This document shows, piece by piece, positions 9,755 through 20,584 of a stretch of 64,000 nucleotides of DNA. The notes beneath the pieces were generated by a model. It ran no database searches. It worked only from the letters and a program-made list of their open reading frames with translations, and was not told the origin of the DNA. Position 1 is the first letter of the stretch. Each line of letters begins with the position of its first letter. Made by a program: the position numbers and the translations under genes. Origin of the DNA: Loripinus fragilis (lineage: Eukaryota > Mollusca > Bivalvia > Lucinida > Lucinidae); the NCBI GenBank assembly GCA_964019695.1, contig OZ026525.1, positions 90,243,779 to 90,307,778 on the forward strand, in the 5' to 3' direction.

Positions 9755-10610
9755 CACTGAATGACTTTAACAACGCAAAAAAAAAGTTATTATTTTTTTA
9801 ACCTCCACATTTTAGTCTTCTTTAACAAGTTAAATCGGCTGGAAACGACTCACTCTGCCTCTATCCATACCTAAAAACGGTGGTTTTATAGACAATGGCC
9901 ACCACCAGCTACGCATCCGTAATTTACTATTTTTTGCACGTGGTGTCCCCACGAATCAATGAAGCAAAATATTTATCATTTCACAGATAGCTTTTAGGTA
10001 TAGATATATAAAAACACAGTTGCCTTAGTTTTATAGCTTTATTATTCGTGCCACGTTTGTCTGAACATAAACGACCCGGCGCAATTGGAATGTTAAAAGC
10101 TGGGGTGCGTGTTTCTGGCGTCGCCAGATATAATAATCGCCATCCGTCAGCTATACAGCACCTCAGAGATTGTTACCAGGCTACTAGGACAGTAAAAGGT
10201 CGACACAGGCCTGGCTATCTAAAAATGGCGACTGACATTAAGATGGAAGCTAACGTAGATTATATCGACGATATTTACATCGATGATATCCAACTGGCTA
10301 CCAACACTGCCAGTCGAATAGCAGGGCTCCAAGAGTAATTTGTTTCAGATCTTTAAAAAAACATTTTATTATGATAACTTTAAATCGTGTCCAATTTCAG
10401 GACAAATTTCAAATTGCAGCTTTAGAATCTAAGGGTATTGTCTTTTGATAGACTGCTGCTCTAAAATTATTTATCAGTTTGATATGAAATTTTAATCATG
10501 TTTTCTTGACATGTTGATGTTTATCTTTGACAAATCTCAAATAAAATTGATATATTGAAAAGTAGTTAATTTTATGAATTTCGATTTTTGCGTTTTAAAG
10601 ACGTTCAGTG
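9755..10610. mobile_element. Tc1/mariner-like element, 856 bp, defective
   Basis: The termini CACTGAATGACTTTAA.. (left) and the inverse of ..TTAAAGACGTTCAGTG (right) are inverted repeats of about 28 bp continuing into ACGCAAAAA. TA flanks both ends (9753-9754 and 10611-10612), the target typical of Tc1/mariner. Locus B has the uninterrupted ATTATTTTAATAACAATGATAGG at this place, confirming the boundaries. The only coding remnant is a transposase N-terminus at 10048-10338. An intact Tc1-like element is usually 1.3-1.7 kb, so the catalytic part has been deleted. Confidence 0.92.
10048..10338 (+). pseudogene. Tc1-like transposase, N-terminal fragment (96 aa)
   Basis: The frame begins MPRLSEHKRPGAIGMLKAG and continues through VSGVARYNNRHPSAIQHLRD and TVKGRHRPG. 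This matches the bipartite helix-turn-helix DNA-binding region of Tc1-like transposases, where 'LSEHDRARAVGML.AG' and a final PRSGRP-type motif are characteristic. Residues 1-60 cover the first HTH. After that comes a short TATSTAARIPGL-like segment (LATNTASRIAGL, 82-93), then a stop. The DDE/D catalytic domain of roughly 200 residues is absent. A tandem YIDDI-YIDDI duplication sits at about residues 76-85. It cannot catalyse transposition; it could at most bind TIR DNA if expressed. Confidence 0.88.
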
Positions 10611-10680
10611 TATATTAACAATGATAGGCCCCAGGTTCACTGAAATCTAATTTAATTTACTGAATCGCATATTACTTCTA

Positions 10681-10682
<2 letters not shown>

Positions 10683-10735
<53 letters not shown>
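10683..10735. repeat. (TTA)n microsatellite
   Basis: A pure TTA/ATT tract of about 53 bases occupies the same position as the tract at 54729-54775 in locus B. Confidence 0.95.
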
Positions 10736-10985
10736 GAATGGCAAATGAGCAGTTTAAGTGTTAAAAGTGGATATATTTGGTCATTTATTTTAGTACAATT
10801 TGAATCATCTTTAATGTGTGTTGATACTAGGTGTGGAAATTTAGCAAAATGCCTTTAACAGGTCAATTCCATACTCAACACTACTGTTCATGTAAAAAAC
10901 TATTGTTGAGATTTTCAAACTTTCTATTTTTTGTATTGTTTTGGTGTCTTAACTATTAAAAGGTGATTGTCACAAAACCAATCTC

Positions 10986-11401
10986 TTATAAGCAAATGAA
11001 CAAAGAATTTATAGTATGATGCTTAAAAAGTATGCTTTCAAAATAGTAGAGGTAAATTTGTTCTATGCTATTTATGACTATACTAGCATGAATAGTTCAA
11101 ATTCACTTTTGTTACATGTTGCATTCAGCTTTTCATAATATGATATGAACATAGCAAATGATATGCATTTACAATAGCCAAGAATATTCCATGTAGTTTA
11201 AGTATCAGTGATAATCTTAGGTAATTGAAGTTCATAAATGATCAGAAAAGTGATTGAAAGCTAAATGTTAATAATTACACTCATTTTTGACCTTATAATT
11301 AATTACATCCAATCACTATTATGAAATGAATGCATGAATTACAATTACACGCAATTAGTTAGAAAATGTTATTAAATTACAATTAATTACAAAAAGAATG
11401 T
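10986..11401. other. AT-rich spacer, nothing recognised
   Basis: Rich in AATTAC words near 11250-11400. No frames or inverted repeats were seen. Confidence 0.5.
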
Positions 11402-12215
11402 TAATTATCCCAACTCCAGTAGCCAATAGGGTTGTGAGAAGAAACTACCATACAGTAAAACTCAGAATGTTCAACAATAGAATAGCAACCTTAGAACGGA
11501 CAGAAACCCGAACCCACTGGGACATGAAGGAAACCAGCATACACCATTGTAGCAGTAAACTTCAGAAATATTGATAAAATATTTGGCACCTTAGGACGTA
11601 CAGGTACCACAGCCATCGAGGTAGGCGGGTAAACCGACATGCACAATGAAAGCTTTAAACTTCAGAAATATTTACAAAATAATTGGCACCTTAGGACATA
11701 CAGAAACAGCAGCCATCGAGGTAGGAACGAGAAATCAGCATGCACAATCGTAGCTGTAAACTTCAGAACTGTATACAAAAGAATTGGCACGTTAGGGCGT
11801 ACAGAAACCGCAGCCAATGGGGTACGACAAAAACCAGCATTCACAATGGTAGCAGTAAACTTCAGAACTATTTACAAAAGAATTGGCACCACAGAGCATA
11901 CAGAAAACCCAGTCAATGGGGTATGAGAGAGAAACCAGCATTCACAATGGTAGCAGTAGACTTCAGAACTATTTACAAAAGAAATGTCACCTTAGGACGT
12001 ACAGAAACCACAATCAATGGGGTATGAAGAAGAAGCCAGCATACACAATGGTAGTGGTATTAGCAACAGAACCGACGTCTTAGGGTGGACGGAAACTGCA
12101 GCTATCGGAGTTTGGAAGAGAATCTACTATACACAATGGTAACAACAAAATAACATAGCTATTAGCAACAGATTCAACGCCTTAGGATATCAGAAACCGC
12201 AGGCATCGAGCTGTG
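11402..12215. repeat. 100-101 bp tandem array (related monomer)
   Basis: AACTTCAGAA recurs every 99-101 bp from 11557 to 11958, with flanking decayed copies. Each unit contains GAAACCAGCATTCACAATGG and TAGCAGTAAACTTCAG, then GACGTACAGAAACC. The first and last boxes are shared with the 87- and 88-bp monomers, so the families derive from one ancestor. Small open frames (11639-11926, 11740-12027, 11883-12083) follow the repeat phase and are not genes. Confidence 0.85.
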
Positions 12216-12224
12216 AGTTTTGTT

Positions 12225-12355
12225 TGATATGATTATTACTGCCCCAGTCAACATTTTGTCAGTAGTGCCGGGACAGGTCTGGCCGGGTTGAACCAGTCTT
12301 AAAACAGGGATATTGTGTCTTGCTCAAAGATACAACGCAGTGCCACCGGTGATCA
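12225..12355 (-). mobile_element. Diverged SINE family 1 copy
   Basis: GGGTTGAACCAGTCTTAA, CTTGCTCAAAGATACAACGC and CACCGGTGA match the minus-strand body of the SINE at 475-683. The tRNA-like head is missing or too decayed to see. Confidence 0.6.
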
Positions 12356-12359
12356 TTCA

Positions 12360-12542
12360 GGTATGAGGGAAAAAACTGATAGCAGCAATACACAGAAATA
12401 TATTAAAAACAGAATCGCCACATTAGAATAGACAGAAACGTCGTGAGGGAGAATCAACCATACACAATCACAGAAATACTGACAACAATATCGCCTCATA
12501 TTAGAACAGACAGATACTGCAGCTACTGGTCGTAAGGGAGAA
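12360..12542. repeat. Decayed 90-bp monomers before the PLE
   Basis: Two to three units with CACAGAAATA, ATTAGAAC.GACAG and GTCGT.AGGGAGAA continue into 14473 after the PLE. The PLE therefore sits inside this array. Confidence 0.7.
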
Positions 12543-14472
12543 TATGTCGATGGGCATGGTTGTCATACAGCCCTACATTTCGGTGTCAAAGCTAAAGAAA
12601 AATCAAGACAAAGTTCCTACGTTGTACTGGTTACCTAAACTCCATAAAAACATATAAAGCAAGACTTATTGCTAATTCTAGTTCTTGTACGACAACAGAA
12701 CTTTCTAAATTGTTAAACATGTGTCTTACAGCTATTAAAAACATGTTATCAAGTATTGTGAAAAGGTATATGAGGGATCCGGTAAAAACCTATTTTAGTC
12801 TATTAAGAATTCTGATGAAATTTTAGATAAACTTAAAGCTAGAGATTTCTATGAGACCAGTTTGTCTACTTATGACTTTTCTACTTTTTACACTACTTTA
12901 CCTCATATTTTGATTAAAGATAAACTTATTAATCCTATTGTAAGAACCTTCCAGAGAGAAGGCTCTTATTACCTTGCATGTAACGACAGAAATGCATTTT
13001 TAACTTCAGAAAAAAACTAGAAATTATCACACATGGTCATGTCAAAATGTATATGATGCGCTGACCTTTTTGTTGGACAACATTTTTATTCGATTTGGCA
13101 CCCAGCTGTAAAGACAAGTAATTGGGATTCCTATGGGCACTAATTGTGCTCCCCTGGTTGCAGATTTATTCCTGTTTTGTTATGAGAGGGACTTTATGAT
13201 GCCTCTTTCTGATGATAAGCAGACTGATGTCATTAACGTTTAACACTACTTCTAGATATTTGGACGATATTCTGAACATTAATTATGTTTTTTGACAATA
13301 TGGTAAGCCAAATATACCCTTCAGAGAGCTCCAACTTAATAAAGCCAATAGCTCTGATACCAAAGCCGCATTTTAGATTATCATTTGTCAATTTATAATG
13401 ATATTGTTTCTACAAAAAAATTATGATAAACGACTTTGAATTTAAAATTGTCAATTTCCCATTTTTAGATGGCAATGTTCCTCGCTCTACATCCTATGGA
13501 GTCTATATCTCTCAACTTATTCGTTTTGCTAGAGCATCTAGCTGTGTTGCTGTCTTCAACACTAGCAATAAATTGTTAACTCAGAAACGTTCTTAAACAA
13601 GGCTATCGGTATCATAAACTTTGCATTACCTTTTCTAAATTTTACAGAAGATACTATTATTTGATATCTAAATTAAAGTTGGACTTAAATTTCTCTTGCG
13701 CCAAGGACTTTCGGAACCTGATTCTATGGTGACTTGGTGTATTTATTGAAGAAGATCATTGGCTCTAATAATTTTCCAGCGCAGTTCATTAAAATAATTT
13801 CTCATTATAAAAAGATTGGCCATAATATTAATGTATTGCAACAAACTGCATGTTTGGTGGTCAACCCAATCACGGTTGGTCACATTGCTTTCCTCTTTAA
13901 TTGCACGCCGGTGGGTTGGACTTCAGACTCTATGATGGTTCCAACTTAAAGACTTATCCATTGATGAGATGGTAGGGGCCTGATGCATTGGCTGTTTGTT
14001 GGGCCCACCAGGGTTTACCTGTTGGATTTCTTTTGCTCCGGTATTCAGTTTTATTAACTGTTGGGTCCTTATCTTTGCTTTGTCTCCTTGTTATATCTTG
14101 ATTTATATGTTTTAGGAGATGATGCATTGACAAGTTAGGGGACTTTCATGCAAACCAAACATCTATGTGTCTTGATCCACATCTGAAATTAGGATGAGGT
14201 TGGCGCCGTGAAAACGGTTTAAGCCATCCAGTAAAATACTTTACTGACCGTTCCAAGGCAGTACTTCTTTTGTGGATCTTTTATGTTTTTCTGTCTTGTG
14301 CTTGCTATGCCTTTGTGCGCGTCTGTTTATAGGTGCCATGTGGTCACCAGCTGGGAAAGGGCTGACCTATTGGCTCTCGTGGGTGGTGTCTAACTGTAAG
14401 TTTGTTACTTTGCCATTGGTATCTTAATGTATCGATTCCTGATCTTTGCACACATATTTACTTCTATCATAC
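12543..14472 (+). pseudogene. Penelope-like element with decayed reverse transcriptase
   Basis: Read across frameshifts, the body gives the core of a PLE reverse transcriptase in order: YWLPKLHK and ARLIANSSSC near 12625-12690 (template-binding N-terminus), STYDFSTFYTTLPH near 12870-12910 (motif A), GIPMGTNCAPLVADLF near 13125-13170 (motif B), RYLDDI near 13255 (active site, Y-x-DD type), NFPFLDGNVP and GVYISQLIRFAR near 13455-13530. The last open piece is 13734-13949, ending at a stop. No GIY-YIG endonuclease, which classical Penelope elements add at the C-terminus, was found. A 3' untranslated tail of about 330 bp (from CCAAACATCTATGTGTC) ends ATCTTTGCACACA and is found alone elsewhere. At least five frame breaks make it dead. 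Confidence 0.85.
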
Positions 14473-15784
14473 AGGGTCGCGAGACAGAATCTACAATACA
14501 CAATCACAGAAATATTAATAACAGTATCCCCTCACATTATAGTGGTAAGACACTGCAGCTACAGGGTCGTGGTGGAAATCTATCTTACACATCACAGATA
14601 TATTAACAACAGTTACCCCTCACCTTATAATGGATAGAAACTGAAGCTACCAGGTCGCGAGGCAGAATCTACAATACACAATCACAGAAATATTAATAAC
14701 AGTATCCCCTCACATTATAGTGGTAAGACACTGCAGCTACAGGGTCGTGGTGGAAATCTATCTTACACATCACAGATATATTAACAACAGTTACCCCTCA
14801 CCTTATAATGGATAGAAACTGCAACTACCGGGTCGTGAGGGAGAAACAACAATACACAATGATCACAGAAATATTAAAAAAAGAATCATCGCATTAGAAC
14901 GGACAGAAACCAAAACTACTGTGTCATAAGGGAGAAACTGCCATACACAATCACAGAAATATGAACAACAGTATCCCCTCACATTAAAATGGACATAAAC
15001 TTCAGGTACCAGATCATAAGGGAGAAACTACCATACACAATCACAGAAATATTAACAACAGTATCCCCTCACATTTTAATGGACAGCAACTATAGCTGCC
15101 AGACCATAAGGGAGAAACTACCAAACACTATTACAGAAATATTAACACTAGTATCACCTCACCTTAAAATGGACAGAAACTGCAGCTACCAGGTCGTGAG
15201 GGAGTAACTACAATACACTATTATCACAGAAATATTAAAAAGAGAATCACCGCATGAGAACGTACAGAAACCGCAGCTAAGGTAATAAGGGAGAACCTAC
15301 CATTCACAATCACAGAAATATTACAAACAGGATCGCCACATTTTAAATGGACAGCTAACACTGCTACAGGGTCGTAAGAGAGAAACTACCATATATTGAA
15401 GAAAATATCACAACATTTGGAGAGACAGAAATTGCAGCTACTGTGAGGGAAAAACTACTCCACACAATCACAGAAATATAACAACAGAATAGCTGCATTA
15501 GAACGGACTGAAACCGCAGCAACCGAATTCTGATCGGGAAACAACCATACGCAATCACAGAAATATTAAAGACAGAATCATCACATAAGAAGGACAGAAA
15601 CCACAGCTACTGGGTCGTGAGCGAGAAATTAGCATACACAATGGTGGTAGCAATCCTACGCTAACAACAACAACAGAGTCGTAGCTGTAGAAGAGAACCT
15701 ACCAATCATGGATACAGAAATATTTACAACAGATTCGCAACCTTAGGAATGACAGAAATCACAGTTACAGGGCGTGAGGGAGAA
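14473..15784. repeat. 90-bp tandem array of locus A
   Basis: CACAGAAATATTAA recurs about every 90 bp together with CACATTATAATGG/ACAGAAACTGCAGCTACC and GGTCGTGAGGGAGAAACTACC. At 14473-14820 two adjacent 170-bp blocks are almost identical, a recent two-monomer duplication. This is the counterpart of the 88-bp array at 55258-59105. Short frames here (14446-14637, 14989-15207, 15364-15558) are repeat shadows. Confidence 0.88.
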
Positions 15785-16103
15785 CCATTTGGTTTGGTTT
15801 GTTGCTTTAAATCCCATGCAACAGCTATGGTAATGTTGGGACAGTTAGTTTACCTACCACACTTCTTACCTAGGCAAGCTTGAACAAGCAGTTAACCAAA
15901 TACGTTGTGCAATACTTACGTTGTAACTGACAGCAGCTCTTCTTGAATGGTTCAGGGGAAGGAGGAGAGTGACCGTAGAACATATTTCATGATCAATCTG
16001 CATGAACGTATGAACTGGGCTGGAATGGAACTTGCGACCCCTGCATCTACAGCTAGATACACATCTGTAGTCAGACACGTTTCAGACTGCTCTATGTGGC
16101 CCA
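15785..16103 (-). mobile_element. SINE family 2, full copy with about 11-bp TSD
   Basis: Read on the minus strand it begins near GGGCCACATAGAGCAGTC, has a B-box-like GGTCGCAAGTTCC, and ends in AAACCAAACC. It is bracketed by GTGAGGGAGAA (15774-15784) and GTGAGGGATAA (16104-16114), a near-perfect target duplication within an array monomer. A partial copy lies at 63771-64000 in the same position of locus B. The element has no coding frame of its own. Confidence 0.75.
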
Positions 16104-16375
16104 GTGAGGGATAATCGCCAAACACAATCACAGAAATATTAAAAACAGAATAAACACATTAAAATGGACAGACACTGCAGATACCGAGTTGTTAGGGAAA
16201 AACTATCATACACAATTACAGAAACATAAAAACAGAATAAACACATGAAAATGGACAAACACTGCAGATACTGGGTTGTTAGGGAAAAACTATCATACAC
16301 AATTACAAAAATAATAACAACAGAATCACAATATTAGGAAGGACAGAAACTGCAGCTTTCGGGTCGAAGGTGAAA
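16104..16375. repeat. Last monomers of the 90-bp array, locus A
   Basis: Three units resume after the SINE with AAACACAATCACAGAAATATT and ATGGACA.ACACTGCAGATAC. Confidence 0.8.
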
Positions 16376-16899
16376 CTACCTGATAGTTTGTCATCTGATA
16401 TTTTTTTTAATTAAGAAATCATCCAGGATATCATCTGCGGTGTGAAACAGTTTTGACACAGATTCAGCCCCACTTTTATTCATTCCCGATCTGGGTCCAA
16501 CCTGTTTGCAAAGGTTAACAACATATTACAAAATTTGCCCCCCATGGCAATTAGTTAAGGATAACATCAACCATAAATATATTAATTGTAAGTTCGCCTG
16601 AGCCAAACTCTCAGGGTTGAGCTTATATTATACCAATGACTCTGGCAGTACAGAAGTAAAAACCAGAATTAATCTAAGCTTTCCATGCCACCTTATCACT
16701 TTAAGACTATAAACAATATGATTTTACCAACTAGCACATTATATTCCAAACAAAGGGGAATATTATAATAGACTTTGGATGTCTGACCCAATTAATTTGA
16801 ACTACATGCTAAATGCAATAAATTAATAAATATGGACTTTTAATATGGCGCCAAAAATTGAAATTCTAGTCAAGAAAGTAATGTTCATGTCACTTGATA
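16376..16899. other. Spacer with hairpin family H1 copy 2 (16444-16512)
   Basis: The only structure is a decayed H1 hairpin, recognised from GATCTGGGTCCAA and TGTTTGCAAAGGTTA. The rest is AT-rich and featureless. Confidence 0.5.
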
Positions 16900-16938
16900 A
16901 AACGGTGGGTAGATCGGGATACCGTCTTGCTAGAGCTT

Positions 16939-16995
<57 letters not shown>

Positions 16996-17165
16996 TGAAG
17001 ACCAAGACCAACGGTAAGAAGTCTTGCTTTACTACACCAGTATACCTGTACGTGTACATGTGGCATTTAACATTTGTTCGACAATGCCCATTTAAAGTAG
17101 CTATACAATTTAGATTTTTCAATGGAGCAAGGATATATTAGTCATGCCTTTAACTCGTGTTACCT
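16900..17165. mobile_element. (CA)n-bearing dispersed repeat, copy 1
   Basis: GATACCGTCTTGCTAGAGC, then (CA)26 at 16941-16993, then TAAGAAGTCTTGCTTTAC, GTATACCTGTACGTGTACATG, GTTCGACA and TTAGTCATGC..AACTCGTG. The same order appears at 36705-36975. The repeat therefore carries its own microsatellite. No coding frame is credible. Confidence 0.75.
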
Positions 17166-17265
17166 TGCCACACTGGATAGGTGGCAAACGCCAACTCCAC
17201 ACTTCCGCTTAACCTTCTACTAACCGTTCAACGCTCTACCAAATGAACCACTGAACTCCACTGTT
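17166..17265 (-). mobile_element. tRNA-like SINE remnant
   Basis: On the minus strand GTGGTTCATTTGGTAGAGCG resembles an RNA polymerase III A box. The downstream B box is poor, and no cloverleaf can be completed. I call this an old SINE head, not a tRNA gene. Confidence 0.45.
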
Positions 17266-18564
17266 TGAATATATGTACGTCCAAATTCCTTGCTCTAAAT
17301 GCATACATGCGTAAGTAAATGTATAACGTCGATGAACAGATCATACAACATTTAGCATTCTTATCAATGTCTAAACATTTTAAGTATTGACCCCATTAAT
17401 TCGACTTGATAAGACAATTAGTAGAACACCTTGTGACCTCGATGTTTGACAAATGTCCCCATGGCAGCAAATTTGATGCTATTAAAACACCAATGAAGGC
17501 ACAAAACCGTGATACAAATTTATGAAAAAAAAAACAGGTAACAATCCAACATTAGATCTTGCCAATATAAAAGCATATTGAGAGTTGGTGAAATTCTATC
17601 CATGTGTTCCAAGATATAGATCTGATATCAATCAAGTGCCATAACTTCGTTACAAATTTTAGAAAATGATAGATAATTGACAAGTAACAATCTCAATCTT
17701 AATCGTGCAAATATCTAAGCATATACAAAGTTTGGCAAAATGGTGTCCATTTGTGCTAGGATATCGAATGCAAATGGAATTCTGACATCAATCAAATATC
17801 ATTATAGCAAGTGTCCCTTCAGTAATATAGTTTTCAAATATGTTACTGGAAGCTTGGAGGCATATAGGTATACGAAGTTAATTTAATTTACTTAGGTGCA
17901 TCTTAGTGCTCATTTCCCTTCCACCATAGCCTCTTCGTCGGTTTGGCACTTTTAGAAGAAGAAGAAGAATAAGAAGAAGAAGAAGAAGAAGACTCATAAG
18001 GGACTTTAACAGACATGGGGTGCGCTGAAGCAGTAATAGGGAATTATAATGGAAGGTGTTAGTTTTTATACCTTATCTTTTGAAATTATAAAAGAAGATT
18101 TCTTGTGCAAACAAATGTTTTACCTAAATATTTAACGATTATTCTGATATATTTTTTATGAATTTCCCTCTGCAAACTCTTCTTCCTTTTTGATGGTTTT
18201 TGATAGAACCCTAAGAATGATTGAATTATATAGTATAACAGGCTTTTTGAGATCAGCTCATTGGTAGATATTCAGTCATAGTTATTAAAGTATTCAATAT
18301 ATTTTCCCTGTGCAAATGGGACACTATGCTCAGTTCAATTGCAAACAAATTGATATATTTTTCATACAATTAAATTTTAAATTTGATGTAGCCTTTTGAA
18401 TTTTTCCTGATACAACCCTTTGACTTTTTTCAAATACTTTCAAAGCATTACGGAGTTATAGTCTATTTTAGCAACTGTATCCAAGGTAACAACAGGTATT
18501 GACCACACATACACTTTAGTAATCGCGTGTCTGTAACTTAGCTTTTTTGAGCGTGAAAGACTAT

Positions 18565-18615
<51 letters not shown>

Positions 18616-19061
18616 TTCTATAAAGTTGCGCTTGATCAGGGTCACTGTTTGCATCAAGAATATTCTATTAAAATTTAAATAAAAAATAAAAATACCCCCC
18701 AACTTTTTTTACTTTTTTTTATGAGTTTGAATTTTTTTCCGTCTAGTTCTTTTTATTTCTATAATCCTGTTACAGAAGGGTATCCAGCCATACATACAGT
18801 ACATACATACATGAGCACCCTTAAACAATACTCTCCCTGACAGCCTGGATCCTGTCGTAGATATATGTTTAGTTAAGAAAAAAATTCAGGAAGGGTTCTC
18901 CTTCGCTCAAAACGACTCTCAAACATATGTTGGTATATATATGCAGTAAAGATATCTACTGTAGTGCCAACCAAGAATGAGAGTGACATTGTGCCTTGTT
19001 TACAATTGTTAAGTAAAACATTAATTTGTACACTCCATCTGAGCTATTGTGAATCGATAGA
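17266..19061. other. Spacer with microsatellites and an old two-copy repeat
   Basis: Contents are a diverged two-copy repeat of about 145 bp (17537 and 17681, landmark A.GTAACAATC), an (AAG)n tract at 17952-17992, and an (ATTT)n tract at 18562-18617. Nothing coding was found. Confidence 0.65.
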
Positions 19062-19110
19062 TCACTCGCGTATTAATCCTATCCTGTGGATAGGATCAAT
19101 ACACAAGTGA
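19062..19110. repeat. Inverted repeat, 23-bp arms
   Basis: TCACTCGCGTATTAATCCTATCC faces its near-complement ending ACAAGTGA across a TGT loop, with about three mismatches. The next 290 bases to the LINE hold nothing recognised. Confidence 0.8.
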
Positions 19111-19415
19111 AATATCAATTCTAAGTCCGATTACCCTGCAAACAAAACACGAGGTCACTGTAACTCCCGGCTGGCAGGACAATATATAATAAAGATAAAA
19201 ACAGTATGCACTGGCTTTCATTTTTATCCCTACTACATATTTAATATTTATACAGTAATACAAACTAAAAAGAAACAAGACATTTTTGTATGGTATACTT
19301 TTCCTGGTCCTGAGGCTGTACTGGTTACTATAATGAATTACTAATACATGTATTTCAGAGTGTCATTTTTATTCTTGGTATATGAGGGTTGGTATGTATG
19401 CTTATATACCTATGC

Positions 19416-20006
19416 TTAATTATTAAGTAGTATTTCATATGGTTCCCAATTTTTATTAAACTCTGTTAGTTCATTATTTGACAAAGCAATATCTTTAAGT
19501 ATTTTGAACAATTGATAAAGCTTCTTCTTGTAAACTTCTAGGACCAAGTGACGTTCATTACAGCGCGTTGTGTATATGTAGTATTTGGCATAGAGTATTA
19601 TGATATTAAGTGGTTTTGTTATAGTATTTAATCTATCCGGACCAAAAATAAAAAATTCCTCCACAAAGTCACACTGTATTTCATAATTATTCAGCCATTG
19701 TAACAATTTCTTCAAAAAAGTTTGAATCCTCTCACAGGTCCAGAAGAGATGGGCAATTGTTTCTTTTTGGGAATGACAGTAATAGCACAATGAGTCTCTC
19801 TTTATTTTCATTTTAAAGAGAAGATTGTTTGTCACTAAAATATTATGATAAATAGTCGTCTGAAACCATTGTATAGCTGGATATTTTATTATATGAAGGG
19901 GGTAGTTGTAAATTTTCTTCCATTCTTGGTCTGTGAAATTAAATTTCTCATTCCATCTTTTTTTACTTGTCGGTTCATCATAGTTTTTATTCAGTTCATT
20001 ATACAT
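19416..20006 (-). pseudogene. LINE ORF2 C-terminus with CCHC knuckle
   Basis: An open segment of 196 codons ends at a TAA near the 3' end of the element. It contains KRWNEKF, W-rich HIIKYPAIQWFQTTIYH, and a knuckle with spacing C-x2-C-x8-H-x4-C (CYYCHSQKETIAHLFWTC). This combination is typical of the C-terminal region of L1/Tx1-type LINE ORF2 proteins, where it assists RNA binding. The segment begins at an internal Met; upstream coding continues to 20219 in another frame. Confidence 0.82.
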
Positions 20007-20218
20007 TGCTTGTGTCCCTGAATTTTGTTGCAGAAAAACTTTGATATGACTTGGTATGAATGGATCATGTACTTTTTTGGTTAATCTTATTTGTGTATGT
20101 GATAGAAAGTGTTATAGTGAGTCTATAAATCCTTAATATTTTGAAATGCTCAACGGGCTGCCATCAATTTCAACTTCTTGATAGCTATAAAAGCTTTCAT
20201 TCTGGTTCACCAGATCAT

Positions 20219-20584
20219 TCACAAATCTAATACCTTTATCATACCATGTTTTATAAAAACATATTTTCTATCTATTTTAATATTTCTGTTATAGAACAGA
20301 GGACTTTTTAAAATTTGTTCTTCACATATTTCTGTTTTATAATTTATATCAAGAAAAGACTTTAGTACATCTTTCCAAAACTGATTATTCAATGTGCTTA
20401 AAATATCCTGAATATATTCTACATTACATGATGTCAACATTTCCAGATTTATGTGTATTTTTATTATTTCTTGCCATTTATTTTCATTTAAAAAAAGCCT
20501 TCTTATCCAAGTAGATTTTAATGCACTTACAAAGGCATTTAGGTTTATCATATTCAATCCTCCTTCTATATACTTCATTATCAC
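20219..20584 (-). pseudogene. LINE ORF2 thumb/linker segment
   Basis: A 121-codon open segment includes GGLNMINLNAFVSALKSTWIRRL, the conserved 'GGL.M.d...f..alk..Wi.rl' block that follows the RT palm in L1/Tx1-like ORF2. It overlaps the preceding RT segment by four bases in a different frame, consistent with one indel. Confidence 0.78.

Larger units (their letters stand above)
7196..10985 (+). repeat. Locus A, first block: paralogue of 51949-55252
   Basis: From TTCATGTCTTTCCTTGTG onward this block matches locus B in order: 5' flank (CTTGCTTCAGTTT, GCAATTCA.GTGAAGC), an 87-bp array, a 3' flank (ACTAGCTTAAATGC, TGTATGATCCCATGAAA), a tRNA-like B-box stretch ATTCGATCCCC, (TTA)n, and GATTGTCACAAAA at the end. 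Strand is arbitrary. Apart from the Tc1-like insertion at 9755-10610 and the unmatched block at 8397-8703, the two copies differ by small changes. The block encodes nothing recognisable. Confidence 0.85.

Noticed and set aside
9970..10047. 5' region of Tc1-like element as a promoter
   Set aside because: No recognisable core elements; AT-rich text only.
12543..14472. Hammerhead ribozyme in PLEs or 180-bp repeats
   Set aside because: Expected from literature on PLEs, but no CTGANGA core followed by GAAA at workable spacing was found in the tails or monomers by eye.
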